The translations under genes and the position numbers were made by a program. From the NCBI GenBank assembly GCA_029204225.1, contig MU832622.1, forward strand, positions 1 through 64,000: a stretch of 64,000 bases of DNA, read 5' to 3'. Origin of the DNA: Diphasiastrum complanatum (Eukaryota > Streptophyta > Lycopodiopsida > Lycopodiales > Lycopodiaceae). The notes beneath the pieces were generated by a model. The model saw only the letters and a list, made by a program, of their open reading frames with translations, had not been told where the DNA came from and ran no database searches. This document shows, piece by piece, positions 46,401 to 59,400 of the stretch. Each line of letters begins with the position of its first letter. The stretch's first letter is position 1.

Positions 46401-48222
46401 CAATTTCTACACTCTCTCTCTCTAGAACGGTCGTTTCTCTCTCTAGAACGAGTCTCTGATACCAATTGTCACAAGCCAGTCTCTCCAAGCTCGTGAATCC
46501 TAGAAGCCGGTGTGTAGAATGAACCTCCCAACCATAGGCACCCCCTCCTTGAGTCCTTCTACCTGCTATTCCCGTCAACTGGCACATGGCATCCACCTGT
46601 GGGTGATCAGTCCACTTGGTATGCATGGCCCCTGTGACCTGTGAATACTGAGTGACTCATAGGGTACCACCCCCGTGCCCCGCCAAAGACCTGTGACCCT
46701 CTTGGTCACCCCGACTACTTGCCGGCTAGCATCACTTCACTGATGGCTAGGGTCCCGACGGTCAAGACATACCGCGTCTCTGATAGCTTGTTAGGCAGCC
46801 ACACCGGATCGCTACTCGTGACGCACTGGTCCCAACTTGGGACAGATGTCCTCGTCGGTCACCGCCCCTTGCCAATACTAGGTCTCAGGCCCTTTGGTAA
46901 CCGGTCATGCTGAGATCATGATAGAGCCATAGCTGGGCTCTAACAGACACTATGGTAGTCCCCTCAGCCTTGTATGCATCAGAGACATGGAGTACTGGCC
47001 TGACGGCTACCGAGTGGGCACGCATCTCACGATTTCAGATTCATATGCTATCTTGGATGATACGGGCTAAGCCCTCTATACGAAATCATATTATGCTGGC
47101 GGAGTTTGTCGCCCCCGTTATTCAGCTAGAGGCATTGTTCCATATTGTCACATTCATACAATGGCTGGAGGATCTTCAGGGTAGAGGCACACACTGTGCT
47201 GCAGCAGCTTTGTCATCATCCCAGCACTTACATTCTGAGGGACACTCCTTCTCGTGGTATTCCCAGGCCTGTCGTCTCCTCTCCACATTGGGTATCCATA
47301 TTACGGATCTACTAGTTGGTACTCATCAGTATGTTCGAGGACATCTGTATAGGGCATATCTTCAAAGCACTTGGCAGGGTTTGTTTGGAGTGAAGTCGGA
47401 GTTTTATCGGGCACATTTTCTATCCCGGGATCCTGTTGGGTATCCTATAGTACCCGGATATATGGTGGATAGTATCTCACATAGATTGCGGATAGTGATG
47501 GGTCAATCTCGGGTTTCCTCTCACCAGCTAGCCATTGAGACTAGCCGAGAGATGCTCGGATTTGTAGTATGTGTGATACACACGATGTAGAGGATGAGTT
47601 TCATTTTCTCTTCAGATGCCCAGCCTACTATGAGATCCAAGGGAGATACTATTGCTTGTTTCGAGATCACCCATTCACACTCGCTACCTTGATATCGTAT
47701 GAGGACCCCAGATCTGTTGCATTGATGATCCGAGAGATGTTAGACCTACGTATGGCGCTAGACGCTGACACCTCCCCCTTGATACAACTGAGCATACAGG
47801 AGTGTTTATCCCGTTGGAGATAGAGAGAGGAGAGTACTGATTCTGATGGAGAGGCTGAGATTCCGGATGCTTCCATACATAGACGACAAAGACAGTGTAG
47901 ACGACCAGAGAGACAACTAGCCCATAGGCCACAACCTACAGCTTAAAGGCAACAGAGATGACACCGACGATCCACTCAGAGACAGAGATCCGCAGTTCGC
48001 TCAGTGACAGTGTCACAACATACTATACATCATTATTTTACAGGCGGAGAGACATTAATTGTAGCATGATGATAGACTATGCTTGTGCCAGTCACTATTT
48101 CTTGTTTTTTAGTAGTCTTGTTTCTTTTAGGTGGTAGAGCTTTCATGCTCCCACCGTGCATACTTGACATCTACCTATTTATTAGTCCTATGTACCTTAG
48201 GGTATTTCATGAACATTCATAA

Positions 48223-48265
<43 letters not shown>

Positions 48266-49252
48266 GGCATTCCCATCTTTGACCTTCCAACAAGCACTCA
48301 TGGGTATGTAAGATGCTCTATCCATCGTGTCTATCTTCAACATGCTTGGCAAGGACAATTGATATCAAACCTGACTTTATCCCAACTCAATTCTTGGAGC
48401 TAGATGCGTCAGGTTTTCCGGTCACGGCCGTTATATCTAGACTATAGTTTATCACACTGCCTGAGATTCACTATGGGACAGATAAGTGTATCCTTGCACC
48501 ATCTTGCTATTGAGACGGGAAGTTTCCAAGGTATACCATGCAAACATAGGATATGTGAGATATGTCCATTGGGTGAGGTTGAGACTGAGGAGCACTTCAC
48601 TTTTAAATGACTTGCTTATCATGAGATTGCTTACTTAGAAATTCACTACTTTACGTTCTCTCCTCACCTACAAGGATCTCAGATGCGTTGCCCTTATGAT
48701 ACGTGAGATGTTCTTGCTAAAAAGAGATTTGAGCTAGCAGGATTAGTTAGACTATTGAGATTCACAACCGCAAATCAGCTTTCTTTTCCAAACAAAGAAC
48801 ATCGACAAACTCAGAGTCAGAGGATGAGGATACACATGTTCCTACAAGAGACCGACATCGAGATTAGAGACAATGTACAATACATCATGGTCTTGCTACT
48901 AGAGCCTCCAGACACATATCAAGTGTTCGGAGTTCCCATACCCACCATAGTTAGAGTCGTCATCAGCGCTCCTCTACTACCTCGGCTCCTCTTATCACGA
49001 CTTTTTTTAGTCGTCTTAGCTAAGAGCCCATATACATTGCTTGTTGTACATGGCTCCTAAGCCATATGTAATTTTACAAAGTTGTTATTTTAGGTTCTAT
49101 GTTTTTATGTTTTTTTGTCACACGCTCCCTTAGATGCTATACTTGACATGTACTACTCTATCTTATATGCTTTGGCATCAAAAGACATTCTTGTGTGTGT
49201 GCGTGTGTGCGCGTGCGTGCGTGCGTGCATGCGTGTGTGTGTGTGTGTGTGT

Positions 49253-49325
<73 letters not shown>

Positions 49326-50369
49326 CCAGGGATGGCGGATCTCCATCGCGTCCATCTGCTGGCCCTCCATCGCTGCTCTACCCTGACTGTTTGCACCTGT
49401 CCCATCGCTTCTGTCCATCGCTGAAGGTGCATCCTCCAATTTGTAAAACGCCTCGTCGCAAAGGTCCCCTTAATCCTGATCCATCTTCTGTTTCCAGCAT
49501 TGCTTCAGCCTCACTGCCCTCCTGTTGTATTTTTCACAGAAACTATCGTATGGTCTTTGATACCGTATAGGCAGCTTCGTGTATCCTCACATCAGCTTGC
49601 TATTGAGACCGACTGATCTATTGACACACCCAGCCATAGCGGATCTGCCAGTTATGCTCGATGCAGGAGGTAGAGGATGAGGCACATTTTATTCAGATGT
49701 CCCAGATACTATGAGTTCCGGGGTCAATATTACTGCCTCTACAGAGACACTCTTCTCTCCCTTAGCTCCTTATTGGCATATCTAGACCCCAGGTGTGTGG
49801 GACACTTATTGAAAGAGATGCTTGCTCTACGAACATCTATTTTACCCTTGGAGGAAGATCATGTTCATAGTCAGACCCTTGTCACACATTTCTTACAGAA
49901 GAGGGGAAGAGAGGAGGTATCGGATGATGAGATTGATATCCCGATACAACAGAGAGATTTGAAGACTCAGTGATCACCTACTAGACCTAAACATGTAGTC
50001 CGTTCAACATCATCATACCGAGCCTTACAATGGCCTTCAGCTTCTTTTCTAGTCGCTCATCAGCCTTCAGTGCTAGCTTCACAGTCTATCACTCGCTTTT
50101 TCAGATCAGCTACTTAGTGATATGGTTATTTTTTTAGATGATTGCCTCATCGAAGCTGGTGGCTAAGCTCTTGCATTTGTACCTCAACAGAGCGGGAGGT
50201 TAAGCCCTTGCATTTCCTTCTTGCAAAAAGAGAGATTGTTGGTTGTTGATTTATTTGTTTTGTTAGTAGAAAGATAATTTGTAAAATAAGTCCTTACACG
50301 GACATTACTCTTACTACGTATGTTTTGTACTTTTGTCTTTTGTGCCTACGGGCACTAGATAGACATTAT

Positions 50370-50460
<91 letters not shown>

Positions 50461-53400
50461 GAAGTTTTTGGATGGGCTCATAATAGTTCATGAGTAAACT
50501 AAGAAGAGAATTTCATTGCCAGGACTTGGATGAAAGTAAGATCTTCGTCCACGTATCCCGCAATTTAGATCTCTTCCCCAAAACTTCACGTCAGTGCGAC
50601 ACTGATGTGAAGCGGATGACAAGTGTATCCAGGTCCTTTTAAGGCCGCCAAGCAATTTCCATACTTGTACCTTTTGTGTTTTTGTTTATGTATTTTACGG
50701 GCTATCACAAATTAGGCACTTTGGGGTTCTTCTTGCAATGCATTTCATCTATAGCTAGTTATCAAAGTTTCTAGTTGAGATAGCATAATGAACATCTCCA
50801 GAAAAATAGATAGATGCATTCTTGAGTGCTTTTGAACGAGGTACAGATATATCTTGTGGTTTGATACTATGTAGAACAATTCTTATCATGATGCTTTCTA
50901 TAATGTTGTTCTTGGCTACTGTCTCTTGTATATGTGTGCAATGGTAGTTGCTATATGGCATTCTTGATCTACACAACTAGCTTGTTTTTTATGCTTTCTC
51001 TTATCTACTATTATGGTCCTTGTGTTTTAGATTATAAGGATCTTGAGTCACCTCCAAATCTATTAGTATGTATTGCTATATGGCATCCCTAGTTGATCTG
51101 GTTAGCCTAGATTTTTAGCTTCAGTTTCCAATCAAACTATTTTGTATGCATGGTCCTTTCAAACAACTTAGGATCTCGAAGATGGTATGTACATTTTTCT
51201 TCTATCACCCTTATTTTGTTGGCTTAGCACAGTGGAAGCATGATGGCCTTTCTCCATTCCTTTGGTATTATGGGATTATGACATTGGTTTGTGATATGAT
51301 TGCTTGTTTTACTATGCTCTCTCACTATTTTATGTCATGGTCAATAGTTTAGTTTGGATACTTTGCGGCCATTGTGTAATCTCACACACCACAAAACACT
51401 ATGATCTAAGGACTTTTCATTTGCTGCGGTAGTATCCTAGTTCTTTACATGCTATGGTTTGATAGCTCACATTGAGGGCAACTTCTTGCTAGTAAGGAAG
51501 AGTTATGGAATTGCAGTACGTTTGGGGCCTATTTGACATCATGGATCCAAGACACAACTATCTGATTCGCAAGACAAATATCATTTCTATTCACATGCTA
51601 TATGGGGCCATCTGGAGCGGGATACTGTTTTGGAGGGAATTGTTGCCTTTCTTTTGCACCTCATTTTCCAAATTAGGGACCTAGCCCTAATCATCAATGA
51701 CAATGTTTTTGTCAGTAACAGAGAGTTTGGGTACTTTGTCTTTGTTTGAAGTTAGGAGTCATCTGGTAGTTTGCCCAACCTGGAGTTGGCCACAAAGATA
51801 TAAATAGGATAAGCCTCTTGTCATTTGAAAGTTACTTATTATGGTTCTTTGTGAGTTGTTTAGGAGACTCTTGTAAGCATCATGGTAGAAGAGCCTTTAT
51901 TAGTGTTACTTCATAGGAGGGCTTGCAGACTTTCATATTGTAGATTTTGACATTTCTGTAGGAGATCAATGTTCAGTTTACAATTTATGGTCTATTTCAG
52001 TGTTACATGAATGGTTATGCATGGATGTGCCTCCTGTAACCTCCTTAAGTTTGTTTTTTGTCATGCTTGGACTCTTTCAATTTCATGCTTCTCTTCCCTG
52101 AAATTTAAACTTTACTTGTTCAGGCTAAGCTTCAACCGGCAGAATGTTCTGAAGTAGTATTAGCAAAGGAAAATGTCCATGTTCGACTATTGGTTCATGG
52201 CTCTGCCTTGGAGTGCTCAGGTAGGTTCTTTCACTTGTAAAGGGGAGATGCCATGAGAAAGTACTCAACCTGATCTACTTAACACTTACAAAAGCAAAGA
52301 ATATCAAATATTTCAATATTTGGCTAATGTTCAACATTCCCATTTTCAATATCTTCCTTATGCCAGTTTTTATACAGTCAAAGCAAATTCTTTCTTATAT
52401 CATGCTTGTCTGTGTGCCCGAGTGGAGTCAAACTGTAGACCTCAAGGTGAGGAAAGGAGACACCAACCAACAGGCACTATTTTCTGGACCAGAACAATTT
52501 CGTTCGTTTAATCATCTTGTCTGACTAGGTACTAATTTCTGCTAACCATAGTTTCCTTGAAAAGAAAGTATTGTTGCTCTTTCCCTGCTCACCCTTTCAC
52601 AAGCTCAATTCGAACTAAAAGGTTGTGTTGCAGTGAATTTTCAAATTTAGAATGGGCCGCTGTTTGGAGATTGTATTTCAATCTATTGTACCTCTTTGGA
52701 ATTTGTTTATAACCTACCAAGGATTTGTAGAAACAAAAGGTGGTAAGGTACCTCATTAAGGAAGATTCTAACTTTGTGAACACAGTCTGAAATCGACTTG
52801 TCTTTCAGGAAACCAATAATCAGCCCATTTATGCTTGTGTAATTACAAGAATGCAGCAAGTAAATGTTGAAACCTTGTAAATCAAGACTTTCGATTTCTT
52901 CAGTTTCCTATAACCTCTATCAAGGGTTCATAGTACATACATGTGAAGGGTAGTTGATCTGCCTATGTAATTTTGGACAAATTTTCTCTGGAAAGCCTTA
53001 ACACATGCCAATGTATTGAGTTTCATGCTCCTGAATCAAAATGAAACGGGGAACGAAACTATGGAACTTCAAAGTTGTCAATTTCATAATTGAATACAGA
53101 ATCTAAGTTCTTGATACAAGTATTCAAGTGAGGATATTGAACCTTGTAGATTATCAACATCCCCAAATTTTGTAATAAACTTGAAAATGCTTGTTCAGAT
53201 TTTACTATTCAGACCACCGTACTCATATTCTGTCACTTATGTCTTTTGCAAAGAAACACATCCTAGTATTGGATGCATCCGGGTTAAGGACATGGGTCAT
53301 CTACTGATGCTCAAGGGAACTGTGATACGATCGGGCAGTGTCAAAATGCTTGAAGGGGAACGGTACTATGAATGCAGGAGGTGCAAATACAGGTGCATAT

Positions 53401-56400
53401 CCCGTTTTTAACTTGTTCCAAATATCAGGAATTTTAGTCGTTAATGGTTGCTGGTTTTCATGCCGTTCTGCCATAATGATTTGATTGGTGGAATTTTAGT
53501 TGATTGCATAATTTTTGACACAGATCATAACTCATATGTATTTAGAATAATCTGAATAATGCCTTTAACTGTTACCGAATATGTTTGCAGTTTAACGAGG
53601 TCTCCTCCTGAATTTTTTGTGTTCTCTGCCATTGCCTCATCTCTCAGCTTTGACATCCATAGAAATTTATAGATTTACATTCCTATGAGACCTATAACTC
53701 TCTTTTTCTGGTGAGTTCTTGAAATCTACTTGAAAAACAACTGAATAGGCATAAAATATTAAGCCATAAATGCAAAAGCTAGCATCACGATCTGACAATA
53801 CTGAAGCCTAGATCAACTGCGTGTTCCAGCTTATCAGAACTTTATGGTCGTCATTAATTGCAGCGAGATATAATATGGTAATTATTATGTGCCTAATGTT
53901 GTTCAGAAAAGTCAAAGATATCTTTTTGTTGCCATATACTAGGATCCAGTTGATTAATGTATTTCAAAGAGCCAGATGAGCCCAACCTGGATTGATTGTC
54001 AAACCTACAAAGCAGCACTGACATTATCACATTATATGATGCTGTGTACTGTTCAAATATTATTCTGGTAGTCTCGTGTTCTTACTTAGCATTAGTTGGT
54101 CCTTTTGTATATCGAAAAGGGTAGTCTAGTGCCTCAAGGTTTAAGTTTCAGAGTTTAAAGTTCAAGTCACAAATTTTTGCAGATATATCACCAAGAATCT
54201 TATGCAATTTATAGCTGCTTAGATGATGCATTCGATCTTCTGTACTTGAAGATTTAGGATGATTATTTTATACTCTAATCTGACAGAATGTTGATTTCCC
54301 ACTGGTTCTCAAACTTGTTCCTTGCATCCTGCAAAAACTTAAATTTTGTTTTCAGGTCTGTGATGTTTTAAATTACACTTTCTATCAAGTGATGCAATTT
54401 CAAGTCAAGTATATACATGTGGTTAAGCAGACATCACTGTTAGGACAACATATGATACAAGATAAACCATTTCTTGCTTGTTTGGCATTGTATCTAAGAA
54501 GAACATTCATATCTTTGAAATCCTCGACTTGTTATTTTCTCACATTATATCTTTTGTGCGAAATCTAGGTTCAAAGTAGCTCCCCAATTGGAGACAGGCA
54601 ACTCTCTACAGCTTCCAGCCAGTTGTCCTTCTCAGGTATCAAACTCAATCTTTGATGACTGGCTGGATCTGGCATTTTGACTTGTGACACCTTTTGCTTA
54701 TGACCCATGCTTATCTCTTTAGCTTTTGCAAACAAGTTCTTACTGCCGGAAGACTGCTGTCATTATAAAAAAGTGATCAAAGCAAAATGCTTACAATGCT
54801 TCCCGAAAGAATGCCGCCAATACTGAATGAAATGACTCTCCTGCTACCTCCTGAAAGAGCAGCCCCACTAGTGAAGATGGAACATAGCATTTTTGACTAG
54901 GGGCCCCATAGGCTATTGGTTTGTATGGTCAAGGGGTGCTTGCAACAAGCAGTAGTTACTCAAAAATAATCGAGTGGAGTTTTTGCAATCATTTTTTCAT
55001 TTTTTGGAAAGCACAGCTCCAAAACAAAATGGATGCTTGTCCCTGTGGCTTTAATTTTGGGATCCCATGTTGGCATGCAGATCGGAAATAGTAAAGAGAC
55101 TTGCCTACTATGGCATGTACGTAGGCTCAAAGCAAATTGAAGCATAGATTGAAGATGAATAGTAAGACGTGTGACTGCTTGCTAATATGTTTATTGTGCA
55201 CAAAAAAACGTGGCCCAAATATATGGCAATTAATGCAATGCGATCAGAAATAAAGTGCCTCAAAAATTGTCAAACCATCCATCTCTAGTAACTATGATAT
55301 CACAAGATTCATAATGGATGGTTAAATATAAGATTTACACTTTAGTTAGAGTATTGGGATTTATACCTTGAAAGATAATCGGATTACAAAAGACATCCTT
55401 TTTAGGTAGAGAATTATAACCTTTCATAGGATTTACAAGTTTCTTTGGCAAGGTCACCCATAGATATGCAAAGACTGTGCTACTATTAACAGGAGTAAGT
55501 AACTAGGCGAATGGAAACATCATCAAGACGTGAAAGATATGGAGCAATAGCACGGTCAGGAGCCCTCTGAATAATAAGCTCTTCCATGGGATCCTAAGGT
55601 GGCTCACGGAGTGTATGGTTAGGAGAGGCCATAAAGCAAAATGTGATTTTGGTAGAAAAAATGAACATTTGATCTGAGGGTCGTCACCACAAATTAGTTT
55701 TTTAAATCTATCACAAAACGGAAACTATGGAAACGGGAAAAAGCAGACAACAAATAGAAAGCTGGAAGAGAACAAATTACTCTACTGCCAGGACCTATAT
55801 GTTAGCTTTGAGTTCTCTGAGCAAGAATTCTCAAAGTAAATTCAAGGACTGCTAATAGCTCAGGCAGATCTCCTTCAAAGATCTCTGGTAGACCTCCCAA
55901 AAAATGAATTGAAGCATTAAATCGAATGGCTAGCTAGTGAGCGTTCAGCTGCTATTTATACTAGTTCAGCATTCCTGAAACTACCAAAATAAAGGACACA
56001 AGGAATTCAAATATTCCGCCCAAATCTGTGTTCGCACTTTCAAGTCAATCAAAGAGATCGTGCTTCTAACTTGGTGATTAGGTTTAAGTCATAGATGTTT
56101 CATGTTAGGGTTTAGAGAATCGAAAGTCTTTTTTTTTTTGGTGGGCAACATAGGTATCAACTTGAAGCTCTAAGCGAGTGCAGTGCATTTGGGTCTTCCT
56201 TTTTCCTCTCCACGCAGTGGCTCTGCTTCATCGAAAGTTCTCATCTCTCTATACAAAGATCCTTCTGCACCTGGTTTCCTCTCCACAGCAACCCTGCTCA
56301 CCCCCCGCTTCCTCCGCTTCATTATTTGTATAAGCTGTGGTGCAGCCAGTTAATATGGAGTCTGGACTGTGAGCTTGAATATCTTATCAAAGGCATACGT

Positions 56401-59400
56401 GGTATCTTTTCAAAGGCTAGCTAGTGTTCAGGGCCTTATGCAAAATACAATGGTTAATAAAGCTCTGTCATGTAAAGTCAGGACTTATTTCTCAATGAAA
56501 TGAAAACTTCTGAGCCATTGTGTCAGAATTCATACATTAGACAGTTTGTTGAAAGACTTGTATTACTGAAATCATGTTGTTTACTAACTCATTATTGTGA
56601 CCTGACTTTATAAAGTTTTGTATACTGATCGAGTAACATCACTCATACACTGCTAGTCATGTTCAAGCAAACAATATCAAATTCATGATGATAGCAAAAT
56701 CTAGTTAGGAAGATATAAATTTTAAGTGCTTGGTTCTTGCAGCGCACCAAGCCATGCAATGGTGCAAGTTTCGTCTGTCTAGAAGATAGTACTATATGCC
56801 ATGACTATCAGGAAATCAAAATTCAGGAGAACATGCAAAGCCTTGGCGTGGGCTCCGTACCACGGTCGATTGTTATTATGCTTCAAGATGAATTGGTGGA
56901 CACCATCAAAGCTGGCGGTAAACGTAGCCCAGTTTTTTTTCTAGCTCATCGTTTTCATTTGAAAATGTACATTCTTCGGAAAGTAGAAATCAAATTGCAT
57001 TGTACGCTTAGCTTTTTTATCTTGAATGTCTTGTAATGAATTTGATGTTGAATTGTAGTTTGGAAAATCTTTTGTTGCAAGGAAACACAGACTCCTTAGA
57101 AACAATAGACGAGAAACAGCAAATGCCACATCATCACATAGTGTACACAGTTGCCAATAGCAACCTTCCTGGAAACTTTAGAATTGTGATTTATTTCGTC
57201 CATTCAATACTTGTAAGATGTCACATAGTTAAGATGTTAATACACATTCTTCCATCATGGAAACTCATTTCCCACAAGGGGAACATGCAAAAGTGCTTCC
57301 CAGTGGTCCTATTCTACGAAACAGCATGTTCCAAATAAAAGAAATGCTTTTCTCCAGGGCTTCTCTATAATGTGTCTCACCACGTTTCCCATTGATGTGT
57401 CCATAATGATGGGATGCGCACATGGGGGAACACATCTCGTTATTAAAGAACATGGGGGCGTGGCCTTATACATTCTTATGGCATTGATAATTCCAAGGTC
57501 ATTTCACTATGTCTAACGTCAACAGTTGATATTTTGCTATTCAGAGGTAGCTTCCAGCTTCCTATGAAAATCTAATTAGTCTCACCATATTGTTCATGCA
57601 GATGATGTGATTGTAACAGGTGTATTATTTGCGAAGTGGCGGCCAATATCTAAAGATGTCCGTTGTGATTTAGAATTAATGCTTCATGCAAATTATGTCA
57701 GGTAGGCTTGTAGTTGAGCATTTGTTTGGAAGCAGTGCTCAATATGACATGTTATTAACAAAGATGGGACACTTTTGCCTTTTCACTTGCTGTTTTGATG
57801 ATTTCATTTGGTGTATATATAAGTTTGACCTGAGTAACTTTCTGTCTTCAATGGACATGGTGAAAATTTTCAGTCTATTCCTTTCTGACTACTTTCGATG
57901 GAGCTTTTAGCTCAATAGAAATATGTAGGTAGTTGAAAATTTTAGGTATCACTCTCTAACAAGATGAGAAAACTTTCTTTTTTGACTTCCTCCATTGGAC
58001 ATTATATTTGAAACTTACAGATTTTTCTTGTGTACCCTCAAATGACATCATGTTTATCTGGTAGTAAGTTAGTCGAGCTACTGTGATATAGGCTTAGTTC
58101 CCCCTTGCTGGTCGAGCTTCAATTGGAACTATTTTGGCAGAAAAAGTTCATCACTTTGTTCTAGTGTACACTGTAAAGTCAGCAAGTGCGCACAGGTTAC
58201 TATCCCTCGTTGACAGGTGCACTTTCTATATAAGTAGTTGTCACTGTAATTTCAGCAGCATGACTAGGTCTGATCAGCTGACTGAATGCTCATAAGAAAC
58301 TTTCTATGTGGACGGCAAGGTGTGAAATAGCATCATGCCTCAAGTTATTTTGGACAGTTAGAAATTCTAAAGAATTATAGAGATTTGTCTATCTATTTTT
58401 TGATGTTTCTGTACCAATAAAATTTCAATTTGCACAAGTTGGTCTCAGTATTCTCAAACTTGTACATGATCAGCTTACAAAAAATTACTATCATGCAATT
58501 TCTTTTCTCACATTTCTCTTCCCATGCAAGAAACTGGAAGAGATAATTTGGCCTTTGATTTACTCGATTTTTTGGCCAGGATACAATGCCATAAGCTTGA
58601 AATGGTGATGTATTTGGGTAGCTCAGCCTGTATAGATTATGCAGGAGCTATGTTGTAACTTGTCAGGTAGATGCATGGACATGATTATCCGGATTGAGAT
58701 TCAGATTTCAGTACGTAGTATCACAATCTAGTTGTGAAACCATCTTATGATGGTTTCTTTGTTTTTCTTGTACACTTTTCAAGCATATGGCATTATACAC
58801 CTACCTGAAAAGTATAATCTGGAAATTTTATATCTTTTCTATCCTACTACGTCTCTTTGTTCAAAAGCTATGCAGTTACTAGTTAGGATGGCATACACAT
58901 GATTGATCAAGATTGAGATGCAAAATTTTTAGTAGTATTAGACTTGAGTGTAAAATGCTCATGGCTTCTTAATCTTTCTGGTATACCTTTTGGAAACATG
59001 CACTATGCAAATGTCTGAAAAGCATTTGGCACAATCTCTCTATTACCCACATAGTTTACTAAGTTCTGTAGGAAGTGCAAGTTCACCTCAAAAAGCTCAT
59101 TTTAACAGGCATATTTATCCTCAAGTGCTTCTGTCTTTGTAATTGTAGAAGCTTTGGGTCAATGGTGTGAACCTTATATATTTATCCTTGTAACAGAGTT
59201 GATCATCATGTGCATTGTGAAGGAAAGCCCGATATGCAAGATATGAAATTTTTGTGGTTTTGATGGTTTATCATTATTATTTATTAATAGGATTGTTGAG
59301 CTACTGTGAAAAGACAGCATCGACCTATCTTAGGTATTGACTGTTTTGTATCAGGAAAGCAAACGATTTGAAGATGGTCATGGATGTCCCAGAGCATGTA

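Larger units (their letters stand above)
30432..46945 (-). mobile_element. 16.5-kb nest of Ty3/gypsy chromodomain retrotransposons
   Basis: The outer element (family A, minus strand) has 479-bp LTRs at 46467-46945 (5') and 30432-30910 (3'), an iMet PBS, family A gag (45571 to about 44585), a scrap of integrase (about 44585 to 44465), and at the far end integrase C-terminus plus chromodomain (31567 to 30932) with a purine-rich tract next to the 3' LTR. Between 44465 and 31569 lie family B gypsy segments in both orientations and an inserted plus-strand family A element (39070-42667). The outer borders are proved by the GACAC duplication. Confidence 0.85.
52221..56742 (+). other. MCM9 introns 3, 4 and 5
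   Basis: Introns 52221-53253, 53393-54568 and 54636-56742, apart from exons 4 and 5 listed separately. No transposon was recognised in introns 3 and 4. In intron 5 the minus strand at 55640-55490 reads [12 protein letters not shown], a TAG, then '[20 protein letters not shown]' and '[14 protein letters not shown]', which looks like a coding scrap of unknown origin. Nothing else was supported. Confidence 0.4.

Noticed and set aside
31569-46945. Endogenous pararetrovirus (caulimovirus) instead of retrotransposon
   Set aside because: LTRs, PBS, polypurine tracts, integrase and chromodomain with target duplications identify Ty3/gypsy retrotransposons.
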